Shown here in pieces: positions 20,448 through 36,236 of a DNA stretch of 64,000 nt. Each line of letters opens with the position of its first letter. Position 1 is the stretch's first letter. The translations under genes were made by a program, and so were the position numbers. The notes under the pieces are model-generated. The model had not been told where the DNA came from. It saw nothing but the letters and a program-made list of their open reading frames with translations, and did no database searches. This DNA is from Hormiphora californensis (taxonomy: Eukaryota; Ctenophora; Tentaculata; Cydippida; Pleurobrachiidae). The stretch covers positions 1,549,520-1,613,519 of the forward strand of contig CM035357.1 of assembly GCA_020137815.1 (NCBI GenBank), given 5' to 3'.

Positions 20448-21861
20448 ATGTCCGTGTCTACGTTTCACATAGATCGTGGTAGCAGGGACCCTTATCAACG
20501 TGCCTCTCTCACAACTCAGCACGTTGAACTTGGGGAGTTCGCTGTTACCCCAAATATAGAATATTCTCCTGAGGTGGTGTACAGAATACTACGAGAAGAC
20601 ATTCAACTTCCTGCTGATCTCAACGCTAACTTGAAGCAAAATCTTGAAAAAATGAAGAGAAATGCATTACTTCTTCCTGATATGATACAGTTTATAATGA
20701 AGTGGATTTGTGACAACAATTATGACACCAGTAATATCGACTTAGTGACTAACAGATCGAGGCTAAGACGGCTAGCTCAATATCCTTTTAACAAGCGACA
20801 TGAAATGGATACCCGAGAGCACTTCACATTCCGGCTCAAAAAAGTTGGTAATTTCATTGTTATGGACGAGATAGAGACGCAGCATAGAGTAGATAGAGTA
20901 AATAGTGAGTCTGATGACATGAGGCGGATTATGTGTCAAGGTTTTGAACTTGAGAACGTTTTTCTTGAGGAGGGTAGTGAAAATAACGTCCATACACTAA
21001 AGTTGACAACGATTGGTCGCATTCGCTGTTTTGTGTCTTTTCAAGTCGATGGACGTGATAGAAATGGGGAGTTGGTTGAAGTAAAAGCGAACAGAATCAT
21101 CAGGAAGGACATGCATGAGGACGTATTTCATGCTTATAAACTATTTGAAGCCTATTTACAGTGCTGCCTCGTTGGTGTACCACACCTATTTATCGGTTTT
21201 CGTAATAAAGATGTTGGTCTTTTGTTAGATTTAAAACAGTACACCCTGCCTCAAATTGAAGAAGAGTGTAAAGCTTATTGGAACAAGGATTTCTACATGT
21301 CATTTCTAAATGCAGTACTCTCCTGGGCTCTTCCTCAAATCGCAGAATGGAAAGGTGTATCATTTGGAGTACAGGGGTGGCGATGAAATAACTCTGATAG
21401 AAGTTCCAGACCCAGATCACATCCCACAATACTTCAAAGATCATGCGGAGCAGTATTCATTTGGCAGTAGTGTCTTTGTTCCTGATATTGACAGTTCAGA
21501 GCTGGGCAGAATATCTAATACATCATCAAATGCTCTATGGAACCAACAACAACGTGGACATGATTTGGACATTTATCATGATGCGAAAGGAGCTAAAGGG
21601 GAGCAGTTCCATGCTAGAAGGGAGGGTAAAGAAAACTATCAACGAACATCCTCTTATGAAATGGGTCGTGAACGAAGGGCACAGGGTTGGAGAAACTCTC
21701 GGGGAAACTATAAAGGACATAGCACTTCTCGTGATTGGACTGAATCCGGTAGGGGACAGCTAAATCATACTCAAGACAGGGCATCTTCAAGTAGGCATCG
21801 ATCGGGGGAATGGGTTCCAGAGAGCCGGGCCGACCGTGACTCTGACTGGCGCAGAAGGTAA
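20448..21861 (+). pseudogene. DXO-7: class A DXO/RAI1-like gene with catalytic change and frameshift
   Basis: The class A start (M-S-V-S-T-F-H-I-D-R-G-S) is followed by the full domain. Motif I is R-S instead of R-G. Motif II is intact (GFELE). Motif III reads Q-V-D instead of E-V-D: the catalytic Glu codon at 21042 is CAA. Motifs IV to VI are kept. One extra A near 21346 (gcagaatgg; intact copies have gcagatgg) shifts the frame and stops the first ORF at 21386. The other frame continues to 21861 with an Arg/Ser/Gly-rich tail ending R-D-S-D-W-R-R-R. If the indel is a sequencing error, this would be a full-length but catalytically weakened DXO. It is the copy nearest RAB14. Confidence 0.8.
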
Positions 21862-21980
21862 ACAATTCCTTCAACTTCTAGGCTTGGTGAATAGTTCTTC
21901 CGTCCTCATACATCAGACAGCTGCTAATTTTTTGTTTTTTCCTATTGTTTCCTGATTTTAGAATTCAGAGTGACTGTTAA

Positions 21981-22206
21981 AGGTTGACAAGATACCTAAA
22001 ACTTTTCTTCGATCTTATTTTTTAATTTTTCCGGACTTTTGTAGAGTCTACATAGAAAAATCAAAAAGTGGTTTGAAATATTTTTCTACACGACAAACAA
22101 TTCCGGAAAAAAAGTTTAAATGTCATGAATAATCAAAAAAATAAGATATACATAGATATACATAGATATAAGATAAGAAGAACAGTTTTAGGTATCTTTT
22201 CAACCT
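21981..22206. mobile_element. TTAA-flanked MITE
   Basis: Terminal inverted repeats AGGTTGACAAGATACC and, inverted, AGGTTGAAAAGATACC, then AAAACT. TTAA stands on both sides (21977-21980 and 22207-22210), as for piggyBac-type elements. The rest of 22211-22800 is the DXO-RAB14 intergenic region, the parent of the duplicated fragments. Confidence 0.75.
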
Positions 22207-22807
22207 TTAAGTAATTTTAAATATTATATGTGACTTTCAATATATGTATATACAGAGCTCTTACCTGATTATAGGTTTATTGCACGCCTTACGCCATACT
22301 GTTTTTTGCACTCAGAATATATTGACATTATTTTTATTTTAACTTATTTTAACTTTTTTTATCTGCATGTACATACCTTTTTATAACGGTTTATAAATAT
22401 CTTTTCTTAGCTCGTTTATTTAGGCATCACTTTACAAGCGGAACCTGGACCAGTCCTTTTTAGAGGTGCCTGCGGTTCAAAATTGTGTGCAATATAATGC
22501 ATTGAATCCATAAATGTGCTTGATTAGCACTTCAAAGCGAATACAATGCTAGGCGGTCCCGGTTCCAACTGCACGGTTATGCTGTTTTACATATTTTAAT
22601 CTGTATCTTTTTGATAAGCATGTCCTTTTATATCTTTTTTCTGAAATCTCAACTGTTAATTGGTTTAAATTCTGAAAAAACCCGAAAAAATGATCCCAAA
22701 ATCCCATTCTTCCACTTCCCACGCTATAACACCATACCCTTTTAGCTTTGCTATGATATGAGATAGATTTACGACCTAAGGAGCAGAAAACGGAGACAAA
22801 CTTCTAA

Positions 22808-26880
<4,073 letters not shown>

Positions 26881-27755
26881 TGATCTTGTTGTCTTCTTCT
26901 TTCAATCTTTGAATCATTTTGGGGTGTTATGTAGCATCTATAGCGGTGAGATTAATAACGATTAGTATTTTTGGTTAAATTCCAACGATTTAGCTTTGTG
27001 TGGATTGATTGGTGTAAATGATAATGTTTGTAACGCAACACAGAGCGCGCTATATATACAGGGTGTTCACAGAACTGTTTAGCCTCTTTTCAAATATGTT
27101 CCTTTGACCAAATGAAAGGTCTAATTTTTGTGTGACACTCTGTGTGTATTTGTGTGTCATATATTTCATGTCGTTTGTCCGTGTGTGTGTATGTGTGTGT
27201 ACAAGAATTTTTTTGCAACACAGTATACTGGCTATACTGATATATACAATGATGATGATATCTCTCCCCCCCCCTCCACTGTTTAGATGTTTACGTTACA
27301 AAAAACTATGCGTTTTACTGATTTTCCACCAAACAGACTTCCTTCTATCCCTTTCGTTCTCTTTCTGTTATTTTCTTTGGCACAGGTGCGTTCGGAGATC
27401 TTCCATTCAGATGTAAGATGACACCAGCGAATCCAAGAGTCTGGCATGTAAGAGAATGAGACAGCTGAGAGATACTGCATATAGAATTTGGAGGAGACAG
27501 CCATCTGAGAGAAGAGCTATCATGATATATCATGATATAGAGATAAATGGGAATATACTGGCTAGAGTAAGAGGGAGGTAAGAGGGAGGTATATTGAGTA
27601 TGAAAAGAGAGAGAAGACAGCGATATCACAGAGTATGGCGCTGTTCTATTGTGAAATGTACACACTCGGATAGGAGCACTAAATGGTGGCGTACAAGAGA
27701 GAGAGAGTGCCCTGGTGTCTTTGTCTTCCTCTTCTTACACTATCTGTTTCGGTTA
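26881..27755. other. Intergenic segment between RAB14 and the next gene
   Basis: Normal-looking sequence with a (TG)n stretch (about 27180-27202). A possible splice acceptor (ttctttggcacag|gtgcg, 27386) could belong to a 5'UTR exon of the next gene. I find no RAB14 C-terminal codons. Confidence 0.4.
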
Positions 27756-27756
27756 T

Positions 27757-27919
<163 letters not shown>

Positions 27920-27922
27920 AGG

Positions 27923-28516
27923 ATGGGTGACCTAGATCACATCTACCTACAAGGTCTGGCCCTACTTCACAGCAGTGACCCAAGCAGCACAAATAAACTG
28001 ATAACGCTTTGCGAAGAAACGATAGCTGCCAGCGAGTGGGCTGGGGTAACTATCTCTGGAGACCTCTCTTCTCTGGTAAGGAATGCTGGTTTGAGAATGA
28101 TTTCATTGTTTGTGTACTGTTTTAGCGTCACTGTGCTACATTTCGTCTTCCTAATTTCCCAAATCTCCCAGGTATCAAAGTTACCCAAGGAAGAGAGAGT
28201 GGCGATGGAGAGCAAACCTAAGAGGCTCCGTGATGCAGATAGTGATGAAGTTAGTGTCATTCCTTCGAAGGTAATCAGGGTGTTATTATATGATAATTAT
28301 GAAAATTGAGGGTGGTTATATTTTGTGTCTTGAATGGTGTGTGGGTGGTTAAAATGTTGATTTCTATTCAAATACAGTTTTCTAACCCTCACCTCCCTCT
28401 TCCAGGCCCTAAAAGGTGTGATCATGTCCAGTCCCCTGTTTGGTAACTCACTCTCAACATCCAAAACATCGCGAATGAACCTCCTACGAAAGGACGTTAA
28501 AAAGTCGAAAAAGTGA
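27923..28516 (+). CDS. Small three-exon gene, 120-aa basic-tailed protein of unknown family
   Basis: Exons 27923-28075, 28172-28270 and 28406-28516 join in frame (51 + 33 + 36 codons plus TGA), each border with a good GT or AG. The N-terminal half looks helical (MGDLDHIYLQGLALL..., with Leu, Ala and Glu in heptad-like spacing) and contains an S-E-W-A-G motif. The middle has a K-P-K-R-L-R cluster, and the end is Ser/Lys-rich (L-R-K-D-V-K-K-S-K-K), suggesting a nuclear protein. I do not recognise the family. The start is chosen because it is the first ATG after the predicted acceptor tgccag at 27916-27921. Confidence 0.6.
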
Positions 28517-28735
28517 TCTGAGATGGGGTCTACAGAGGCAGTGTGCGCGGCCTTTCAGCAATGGAGAGTGGGAGATGTTAGCAGCGATTCCCGCCGCGCA
28601 CCGGTACACTGACCGTCCGCATGTCCTACATCTCGTACACGCAGCAAGATGTCGCTGATCCAGAGCTCAGAAGCCGGAAAAGAGCACAGCTGTGAGAGAC
28701 AATTGTATTGATAAAGCTTGCACCCACACAGAGAG

Positions 28736-28830
28736 TTGGTAACGAAGTTACCCCTCCCTTGCCGGCCGGCGCGGCGTGCGAAGCACGCCAAACGAAGGCC
28801 GCGAAGAGTGTGAGGTGTCTTCGATACCAA
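28736..28830. mobile_element. TTGG...CCAA mini-element with 9-bp target duplication
   Basis: 95 bp, starting TTGGTAACGAAGTTACCCC and ending TCTTCGATACCAA, with a GC-rich middle. CACAGAGAG flanks it at 28727-28735 and 28831-28839. Confidence 0.8.
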
Positions 28831-29060
28831 CACAGAGAGAAGGATAGTGTATTTGTTTCCCAACCTTATGTTGTATAATTTCGCCCCATTTTTTAACCAA
28901 ATTAAACGCATTTTCTTTGAATTTGTACACTCGAGATGACAGACAACGAAACTTCTTTGACGGGGGAACGTATATAAATTAGTAAAATCTAGAAACAAGC
29001 GCACGTGTCTTTAACACATCATGTTATGTTAGTTCTCTCTCTCATATACAAAGACACACA

Positions 29061-32000
29061 CTACTGAGCGGCGAGCTTCCTCTTCAGAGATTCGGGCATC
29101 TCAGGGGGAGGGGGTCGGGGCAGCCTGAAGGCAACCTTTACGGAGTCGTAGATGAACCATTGGAGAGCGGTGAGGGTACCGATCATGATGATTCGAGGAC
29201 CGAGTCCCTTCCACATACCAGCAAGACCTGGGAAGAGAGAAGGGTAATGCAATCAATTCTTGTAAAGTGTGACAGGATAATGGAATGAAGGATTGGGAAT
29301 ATATTCAAATATTCAGACGCCAGGGAGGCTGCATTAGCATATTTACACACTTCCTCACACTCCAGAGAGATATAGAGAGAAAGAAAGAGAGAGAGAGGAA
29401 GAAAGAGAGAGAGAGAGATAGATACCACCAACTTACCGAGCTCCTTGGCAGCTGAAGCAACACCACCGCCGGGGTTAGCGTTCAGTTTGGACACAATTGA
29501 GTCAGCAGGGTGAGATACGATGGCACAGAACACTCCGGCAATGTATCCAGCGACAAATGTGACGATCAGCTGTTCTCCCTTGGAGCAGTCAGATCGGGGC
29601 TTGGGTACAACGTGCCTGGGGGAGAGGAGTGTTAATATTTGATTTTCAGTTTAATTGGTTTTGGATGACACTATATGAAGAGGTCCGGACCGATCACGAC
29701 TGAAAGGACGGATCAGGAATTGAGTTTGCTTAACCGCCATGTCAGAAGGAAGGAAAGTAGCAAGATACTGCTTGTGCAAACACACAGCCGCAGGAAGTAT
29801 CGGTACCACCCTACACGCACCCTCCTGCCCCGGGTTCTGCAGAGTGGCGCATTGCTGACAACTGTCGATTTGAAGTTTGCGCGCGGCCACTCTCCTGCTA
29901 GTCGCGTGTGCGCAATTTCCAGAGTTTTCCTGCATCTCACCACGCACGACCAACGCAGCAGAGGCCGAGAAGGAGTAAATTTTCCGGTGCTAGTTGTTTT
30001 AAATTACCAGTAGCAGGAGGCCAACCAAGAAGAGATAAAGAAATATTATGAATTACACACTCACTTGTAGAGCAGCTCAACGGTCTTCTCGAAGCAGGCG
30101 AACTTCATCATAGTGTAGGGAATCTGTCGGGCCCAAAGGGGAGATAGACCCTTGTAGAATCCATTCACACCCTCCTCTCTCAAGATTCGGGGGGCACCTG
30201 ACAAAAAACAGGGGTTATTATTAGCCAGATTTATGTGATTTAATGGTCTCCATCGTACGTCTTTTTCAGTTTGCTGTTGGAAATTAGAATTGGCAGCAGA
30301 TCAACTTGAACAACCAAATGTAGTCATTCTAACGTAATAATGCAATCTAACCTGTCTGCCGAATGTCTGCTACACAAACCACTGTCTACCAATCAATCCG
30401 CCCTGACTATTGTAACACAACTATTCATTGTCTCATATAATACCGTACTCTTCGCACCGGGCCGTGAGCGAGTACGCACCGAGGTTGCTTGGTGTACACT
30501 GTACAGTCAGTGCCTGACAAACTGTTCATTACCTGCTCGGAGAGTTGTTTCCCAGCCAGGGGTGGTTTGAATTCGGACCTTGACACTCTCCATAGGACAC
30601 AGGAAGATATCGGCAAAGAATTCAGCACTGGCAGAGGCAGCCAGGTACATAGAGGTCCTGTACAGGTAGGCGTTCTCCTGATGGGAGAGGGAGGGGATTA
30701 GAGATGTGGAGAGGGGAGTGGCCAGTGTGGGATTAGAGGCAGCCAGGGAGGCCGAGGGAGAAGAGTGTCGAGTAGTGGGAGATGAGCTGTGATAAGATCA
30801 AGGTGGTGGAGAAGTTGTTGTGGGATCTCGACACCAGCGGCCAAAAGGGCTAGAGTGAGTGGCCGTATATAACGGTGTGAGGACTGAGGGCAGGGAGTGA
30901 GAAATGAACTATGAATAGAACGGGGGAAGGTAATGAAAAGAGTGAGAGAGAAACAAGAGAGAGGGCTGAGTCCTGAAGGGGTAGACTGTAGAGTGTTATA
31001 GACAACAATTCTATAACAGGAAATTAACACGGATAGAGAGTGAACTGCTGTAGTTGCAAGAGACAACTATTGAGACCCCCCTAAACAAATTATGAATATC
31101 CTGCATATATCTACGATATTTTCAGGATATTCGGCGATACAACCGAGTGTAAAATATTACAAACTTAACTTTAGAACATATTACAAACTACCACTTTACC
31201 TCTCCTAGGAGGCCACTGTACACATTCTTGAACAGCTCATAGAATCCGAACTTGCCGATTCCCTGCATTGAGTACCCAACAAGGGTTGGAGCCCATCCAA
31301 GGGTAAGGGCCTTGATACCACCCTCTTTAACTGTCACCTTGAATCCATTAGCTAGACCCTTGTACTTGGCGGGGTCAACCTGGGAGGGAGAGTGGGTGGT
31401 TAGTAGAGGGGGGGGGGGAGTAGGTGGTTAGTAGAGGGAGGGTGGGTTAGTTGAGGGAGGGGGAGTGGGTGGTTTAGTGGAGGGAGGGGGAGTGGGTGGG
31501 TTAGTAGACGGAGGGGGTGGGTTAGTAGAGGGAGGGGGGTGGGGGAGTTGAGGGAGGGAACTATAATAGTGGTTAGTTGTTTATCGACCAATGACATTGA
31601 ATGTTGGGGTTTCTAAAGCCACTAACTGCCCTCCAATCCTCTCCCTATCTATTTTGCTAAATCTCTCCCTCTCAACTGGTTTGCATGCACGGCCAATTAC
31701 ACACAGACGGAAGTAAAGAAAGAGACATGCAGCTGATGTACTACTTGTATGAAAACACTCTCTCAACCCTTCTCTTCTCTATCCCCCTAATACCAATAAA
31801 TACCCCCATTGCAACCACTATCTTCCCTGGGAGACTGATCACTAACCTGGATTCGGCACTTGACGAGATCAAGGGGTACGACAGCAGTGTGGGTGAGTCC
31901 ACAACTGAGGAGACCTCCGAAGGCACAGAGACCATAGAACTTGGGGCTACCAACCTCACAACTGTACTGGGGTTCAGCTGATGGAAGGGAAGGGGTTAGA

Positions 32001-32882
32001 GTGAGAGAGTTCAGCTGATAGGAGGGAGAGGGTTAGAGAAAGAGAGTTCAGCTGATGGGAGGGAAGGGAGGGGGTTTAGCTGATCATAGGAGGGAAGGGG
32101 TTAAGGCCAGAGGGGGGGGGTCGACGGATCTAAAAAGTCACTTTTGAGGTTTGGTCCGGCTCGAAGAGCCGGACCAGATGGAATAGTTGGAATCGTTTTA
32201 GCGCACACCGTTAAGGAGAAATTAAAACTAACAAAATGTTAACCTCAATAACTTTGGAACGAAGGCCTAAATCAAAAATCGCTACATCAGATTTCAGCAC
32301 AAACATCTCAGGATCATGCCTGCCAAGTTTCAAGGCCCAACTCCTAGCCGTCTCTGAATGAATGGAAGGGAAGTAGGAAAAATTCGGAAAAAATTGTTCT
32401 GAGATATTGACCAAAAGGCTACTTTTCGGGAAATATGTTAACCTCCAATATTTTGTGAACCGCTAGGGTTAGCACGATGAAACTTTGCAGTCACGCTCTC
32501 CTTGGTGAGATCTAACTTTTTGAACCGTTTCTACTGTCTCAAGTCATCCCTCGTGTGATTTATTGAGGTTAACTTCGATTTTGGGGCAAAAGTTAACCTC
32601 AAATTTCTCCTTAACGGTGTGCGCTAAAACGATTCCAACTATTCCATCTGGTCCGGCTCTTCGAGCCGGACCAAACCTCAAAAGTGACTTTTTAGACCCG
32701 TCGACCCCCCCCCCCTCTGGCCTTAATGTGAGATTTCAGATAAAAGGGGTAACCAACGATCATTGCGGAATTTGCGGCACAATTAGTTCAGAGTTGTATT
32801 CAGTCTACAACCTATGTAACATACCTGATGCGGCAACAAGTTGCCTCTGGAAGAAAGCCTCCTTCTGTCGTTCAAATACCAT
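29061..32882 (-). CDS. SLC25A3: Mitochondrial phosphate carrier, seven exons (330 aa)
   Basis: On the minus strand the coding exons are 32825-32882, 31847-31977, 31200-31379, 30533-30677, 30065-30197, 29437-29615 and 29061-29227. They sum to 993 bp and stay in frame with GT/AG borders. The protein has the three carrier repeats; the first carries the signature P-L-D-L-V-K-C-R and the last S-H-P-A-D-S-I-V. It ends with the typical W-F-I-Y-D-S-V-K-V and [15 protein letters not shown]. It imports phosphate with protons across the inner mitochondrial membrane for ATP synthesis. The N-terminus is short (start M-V-F-E-R-Q-K-E) compared with the human presequence; this first exon is my weakest call, though its phase fits exactly. 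A TTAA-type foldback sits in intron 1. Confidence 0.92.
32105..32722. mobile_element. TTAA-flanked foldback element in SLC25A3 intron 1
   Basis: Arms of about 120 bp begin GGCCAGAGGGGGGGG, then GTCGACGG, AAAAAGTCACTTTTGAGG and TTTGGTCCGGCTC. TTAA flanks both ends (32101-32104 and 32723-32726). piggyBac-type by target site. The middle repeats 'gttaacctc'-like words and has no ORF. Confidence 0.85.
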
Positions 32883-33206
32883 CTCTCACTCGAACAAGCT
32901 ATTGTAGAGAGAAGGAAAGTCGGTAAATCATCAGGCAAGGAGGGAGAAATATTGGATAGTTGGAGTATCATTAAAAGTCAGAGTTTTTAAAACGAAATCC
33001 CACTTATTTACATGCATGATACAATTTAAAACATAAGCAAACAGATAATTCAAAAAACTGAGGGTCAAAATAAAACACAATTTAAAATATTATAGTCCAT
33101 TTTCTGAGGGTCACACTCAGGTTTAGTTGGTGGAGAACAGGACAAGGTCTAACCACCGTGATGAATCTGGTAGAAACCAGAACTTCTTACAACTCCATCC
33201 TTCGAC

Positions 33207-34160
33207 CTACTCTGAAAAAGTGGGGTTAGTTTTGGAGATATGATTTTGGTAAAAAGTAAATAAAAAAGAGGGGCTCTAGGTTAAAATTATAAATTGTTTC
33301 AATCATAAAAAAACAGCATACAAAAGTCTCTCAATAAGTAACATTCCTCCCACCCTCATCCCTTCCCTCCACCAATCCAGTTCTAACCCACAACTCCCCA
33401 CCATTACCCCGTCTCATTGGCACCACAATCCCTCCTCCCCCGTCCTCAACCGTACCTTGTCTACCGACCACACACTTGGCCCGAATACACTCCTTAGCAG
33501 AGGCCAGGTCCACTCCCCCGTCAGTGTATGAGTTGAGGACATAGGGGACATCAGTTGCAGCACAGTTAATGTGAACATTGTCACATCCAACCTGGTTAAA
33601 TATATTCGTTAGTTATACAAACAACAAGGGGCAGATCAAAAATACTGCATTAATGAAAAGAATGAAGTTTAATAGTGTAATATAGCGAGATCGTTTGCAC
33701 TAATTGACTGTTACATACCCGTTCAATGAGTCTAGCAGTGGCCCACATGCAGATACACCAGCTATCACCGGGGTTGGGTTCGTTACAGATCCTGTCCTTC
33801 CAGTTCCATCGCTGCTGGCCTGGGAAACAGAGATGTTAATGTTTAGGATGTATCAGTAATTAATAGCAGATTAGCTCCACAAGTTCTAGTAAAGGGTTAA
33901 ATTAATTTCATCCAAAGGGTGTTAATATCGGCCATTGATTTACCAGTAATATCCCAAAAGCTGTCACCCTCGTTGTCCCAACTCAGTTCATTGCAATCTT
34001 GAGGGTTATCGACCAGCTTTGCACACACCCTATGGGTTCTGTCATGGTTGCATTTGTAATCCCCATACCTAGGACCCTCTCCAGGACAAACAGCGACGTC
34101 TCCGGAGTGGCTGAGCACACTCAGAACAGACAGGGTAAACGCGGCGAGCAGTTTCGGCAT
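33207..34160 (-). CDS. Small secreted Cys-rich protein, four exons (about 152 aa)
   Basis: Minus-strand exons 33944-34160, 33719-33819, 33456-33591 and a last short piece ending at a TAG (33207-33211, acceptor tttttcag). An alternative acceptor two bases later would add a few residues and stop at 33187. The protein starts with a clear signal peptide (MPKLLAAFTLSVLSVLSHSG). It then has about ten cysteines, including V-C-P-G-E-G, H-R-V-C-A-K, G-D-S-W-C-I-C-M-W-A, G-C-D-N-V-H-I-N-C and K-E-C-I-R-A-K-C. The G-D-(S/R)-W-C-(I/L)-C core and its surroundings faintly recall DUF2237 proteins; this is weak and the function is unknown. It is transcribed in the same direction as SLC25A3, about 0.3 kb upstream of it. 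Confidence 0.65.
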
Positions 34161-34802
34161 CCTTAAAATAATTTTTGGTGAGTTTGAGTTGGAATAAAAC
34201 TGTTTCAAGATAAAATGAAGCAAACGAGTGATAAATCGGGTATCGCCCAGACACCAGTAAACAGTCGAAACCGGAAGAGACGCGCAAGGAAGGACAAATC
34301 GGAAAAAGGACAAATTTTGCGCTCTGCAAAAAAAGAGCTCTTCCCCAAAATTTTGCAATTTTATTTTATGCAGTGTTCAAGAGCGCGGCGCATGCGCGGC
34401 ACGCAAATGCAGTGTAAAAAAATTTGATTGTAACGCCGCGCGCTCGGCTCCAAAAATTATATTTCAACCAAGCGTGACTTTTTGTTTTGTCTTTTTCTTC
34501 AGTTTTTGCCCCCTCGACCGGCGACCGGCGACCCCTACCGAATACCGATGAGGCCCCTCGGAAATGTTCAAGTCATGCACAATCAAGTCACGCCCACCAA
34601 TCACAGCTCAGAACGCGCGGAGTGCTTCACGCGTTTCAAACTTTTCAACACTACTTTAAACAAATTAATTTGAGGGGCAAGACGCCACTGCGGCACCCCC
34701 CCTCAATTGTTTCAGTCGTATGACCCTACAATAAGTGGACGAGCGGATCCCGAGACTGTGAGTAAACACAATCCTCACAACCATCACAGTCACAATCCAC
34801 TG

Positions 34803-36236
34803 ATGAATCCTGAACTTCCATCCTCTTCTACAAGAAGCGGGATGAAGTTTTCAGCCTTCGCAACCCCACCTAGAGGTTCCCATCAGGCGATGCCAGTGCA
34901 AACGCCAAGTCACTTCACCTCTGCCAACCAATGTTTGTGTAATGGGAATATGACAAACAGGGCCATGCTGAAGTGCAGTACGTGTAAATCATGTTTCCAT
35001 GACGAATGCGTAGGTCTGAAGTCACTAGGCGATCTTGTTTCACCATCAGACGATGGTTTGTTTCCCCTTGAAGACTGGGTTTGCAGCGCTTGCATCTTTA
35101 CGTCCAGGCTTCTCAAACCTGGTAGTCCTTTTCTAGAAGCTATAGCTATTAAGGTTGCTAGGCTTATGACAGATACTAGCCAGTCATCTGATAACAGCTC
35201 TCACTTCGACACAACTGTTAACGCATGGCAAAACAACACCATTTCCGTAACATCTGAAGCGAGTATTGACAGCGTCACCCCCAGCATCATGAACAATGAC
35301 AATTTCCCACCGCTACCTTCATCCAACAGCAAATCTTCACTTCAATCCACCGCCACAGCATCCACTGACACAGCTAACACTGCTGCATCTCGCCCAGGTA
35401 TCCAAAGCACAACCTCCTCTAAGGTTACAGCGAGAAAAGCACTTCCACCCCAGCCTCGATTGACGATCCACTGTGATGATGTAAAGGAGACGAGGAATGC
35501 TATCGACAAAGCCTTGGAAAATATACCTATCTCTCAAGCAAGAAACTTTTCTTCTTCGGTAAGAGTATGGTTTCCCAATGAGGAATGCCAGCGATTGGCC
35601 ACAGAATGTTTGAAGACTGCAGGAGTGCTAGAGCAAACTGCCAGAGTGTCCGCTGAGGTAATGTCAAAAGTAGAACTCAGGTTTGTCCCTGTTGATTCAC
35701 TCCCAAGAGATGCCACAACTGCGGAATGTAGAAAATTCTGTCTCGAGAAGCTAACAGCAAAAAATGAAGTTCTGAGAACCTGCAAAGACCTTTCCATTGT
35801 CTATTTCAAACGCACGCATACAGACCCGGACCTAGCCACAATTGTCCTGAAACTACCAGTGCAGCTGAAGGACAAGCTTATGTCTGACGGTAGGGTCTTC
35901 TTTCAAATGTCTTCCGTCAGAGTGTCTCATCGTGTACACATCAAGAGATGTCCTCACTGCCAAGCCCTTGGCCACTACCCTGATAAATGCCCGAAGAAAT
36001 CCCATCCAGCGACATGCATGTATTGTGCAGAAGAACATTCTACTGAAAGCTGTTCACTGAAAGAGGACACTGAGAAACACTGCTGTAAAAACTGTATCAA
36101 CAATACAGGACTCTCCTCAGATGTTAAACCTCACCATGCTGGCTCACCTAAATGCCCAACGTACAAAGAGCACTATGATCGTATTTCAAAAAACTACCGT
36201 CAACGCAGCACCTTGCTCTCAAATACGGCAATCTAA
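34803..36236 (+). CDS. LINE ORF1 protein with PHD finger and zinc knuckles
   Basis: The frame is open from 34707, but the first ATG is at 34803. An N-terminal PHD-type C4HC3 finger lies at nt about 34935-35090 (C-L-C, C-S-T-C, C-F-H-D-E-C, W-V-C-S-A-C). A long Ser/Thr-rich linker follows, then a central domain, and near the end several CCHC-like knuckles (C-P-H-C-Q-A-L-G-H, C-M-Y-C-A-E-E-H, C-C-K-N-C) at nt about 35950-36160. ORF1 proteins of CR1-like LINEs bind the element RNA, and PHD domains are known in some of them. Its end overlaps the opening of ORF2 in another frame. Confidence 0.75.
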   Translation: MNPELPSSSTRSGMKFSAFATPPRGSHQAMPVQTPSHFTSANQCLCNGNMTNRAMLKCSTCKSCFHDECVGLKSLGDLVSPSDDGLFPLEDWVCSACIFTSRLLKPGSPFLEAIAIKVARLMTDTSQSSDNSSHFDTTVNAWQNNTISVTSEASIDSVTPSIMNNDNFPPLPSSNSKSSLQSTATASTDTANTAASRPGIQSTTSSKVTARKALPPQPRLTIHCDDVKETRNAIDKALENIPISQARNFSSSVRVWFPNEECQRLATECLKTAGVLEQTARVSAEVMSKVELRFVPVDSLPRDATTAECRKFCLEKLTAKNEVLRTCKDLSIVYFKRTHTDPDLATIVLKLPVQLKDKLMSDGRVFFQMSSVRVSHRVHIKRCPHCQALGHYPDKCPKKSHPATCMYCAEEHSTESCSLKEDTEKHCCKNCINNTGLSSDVKPHHAGSPKCPTYKEHYDRISKNYRQRSTLLSNTAI

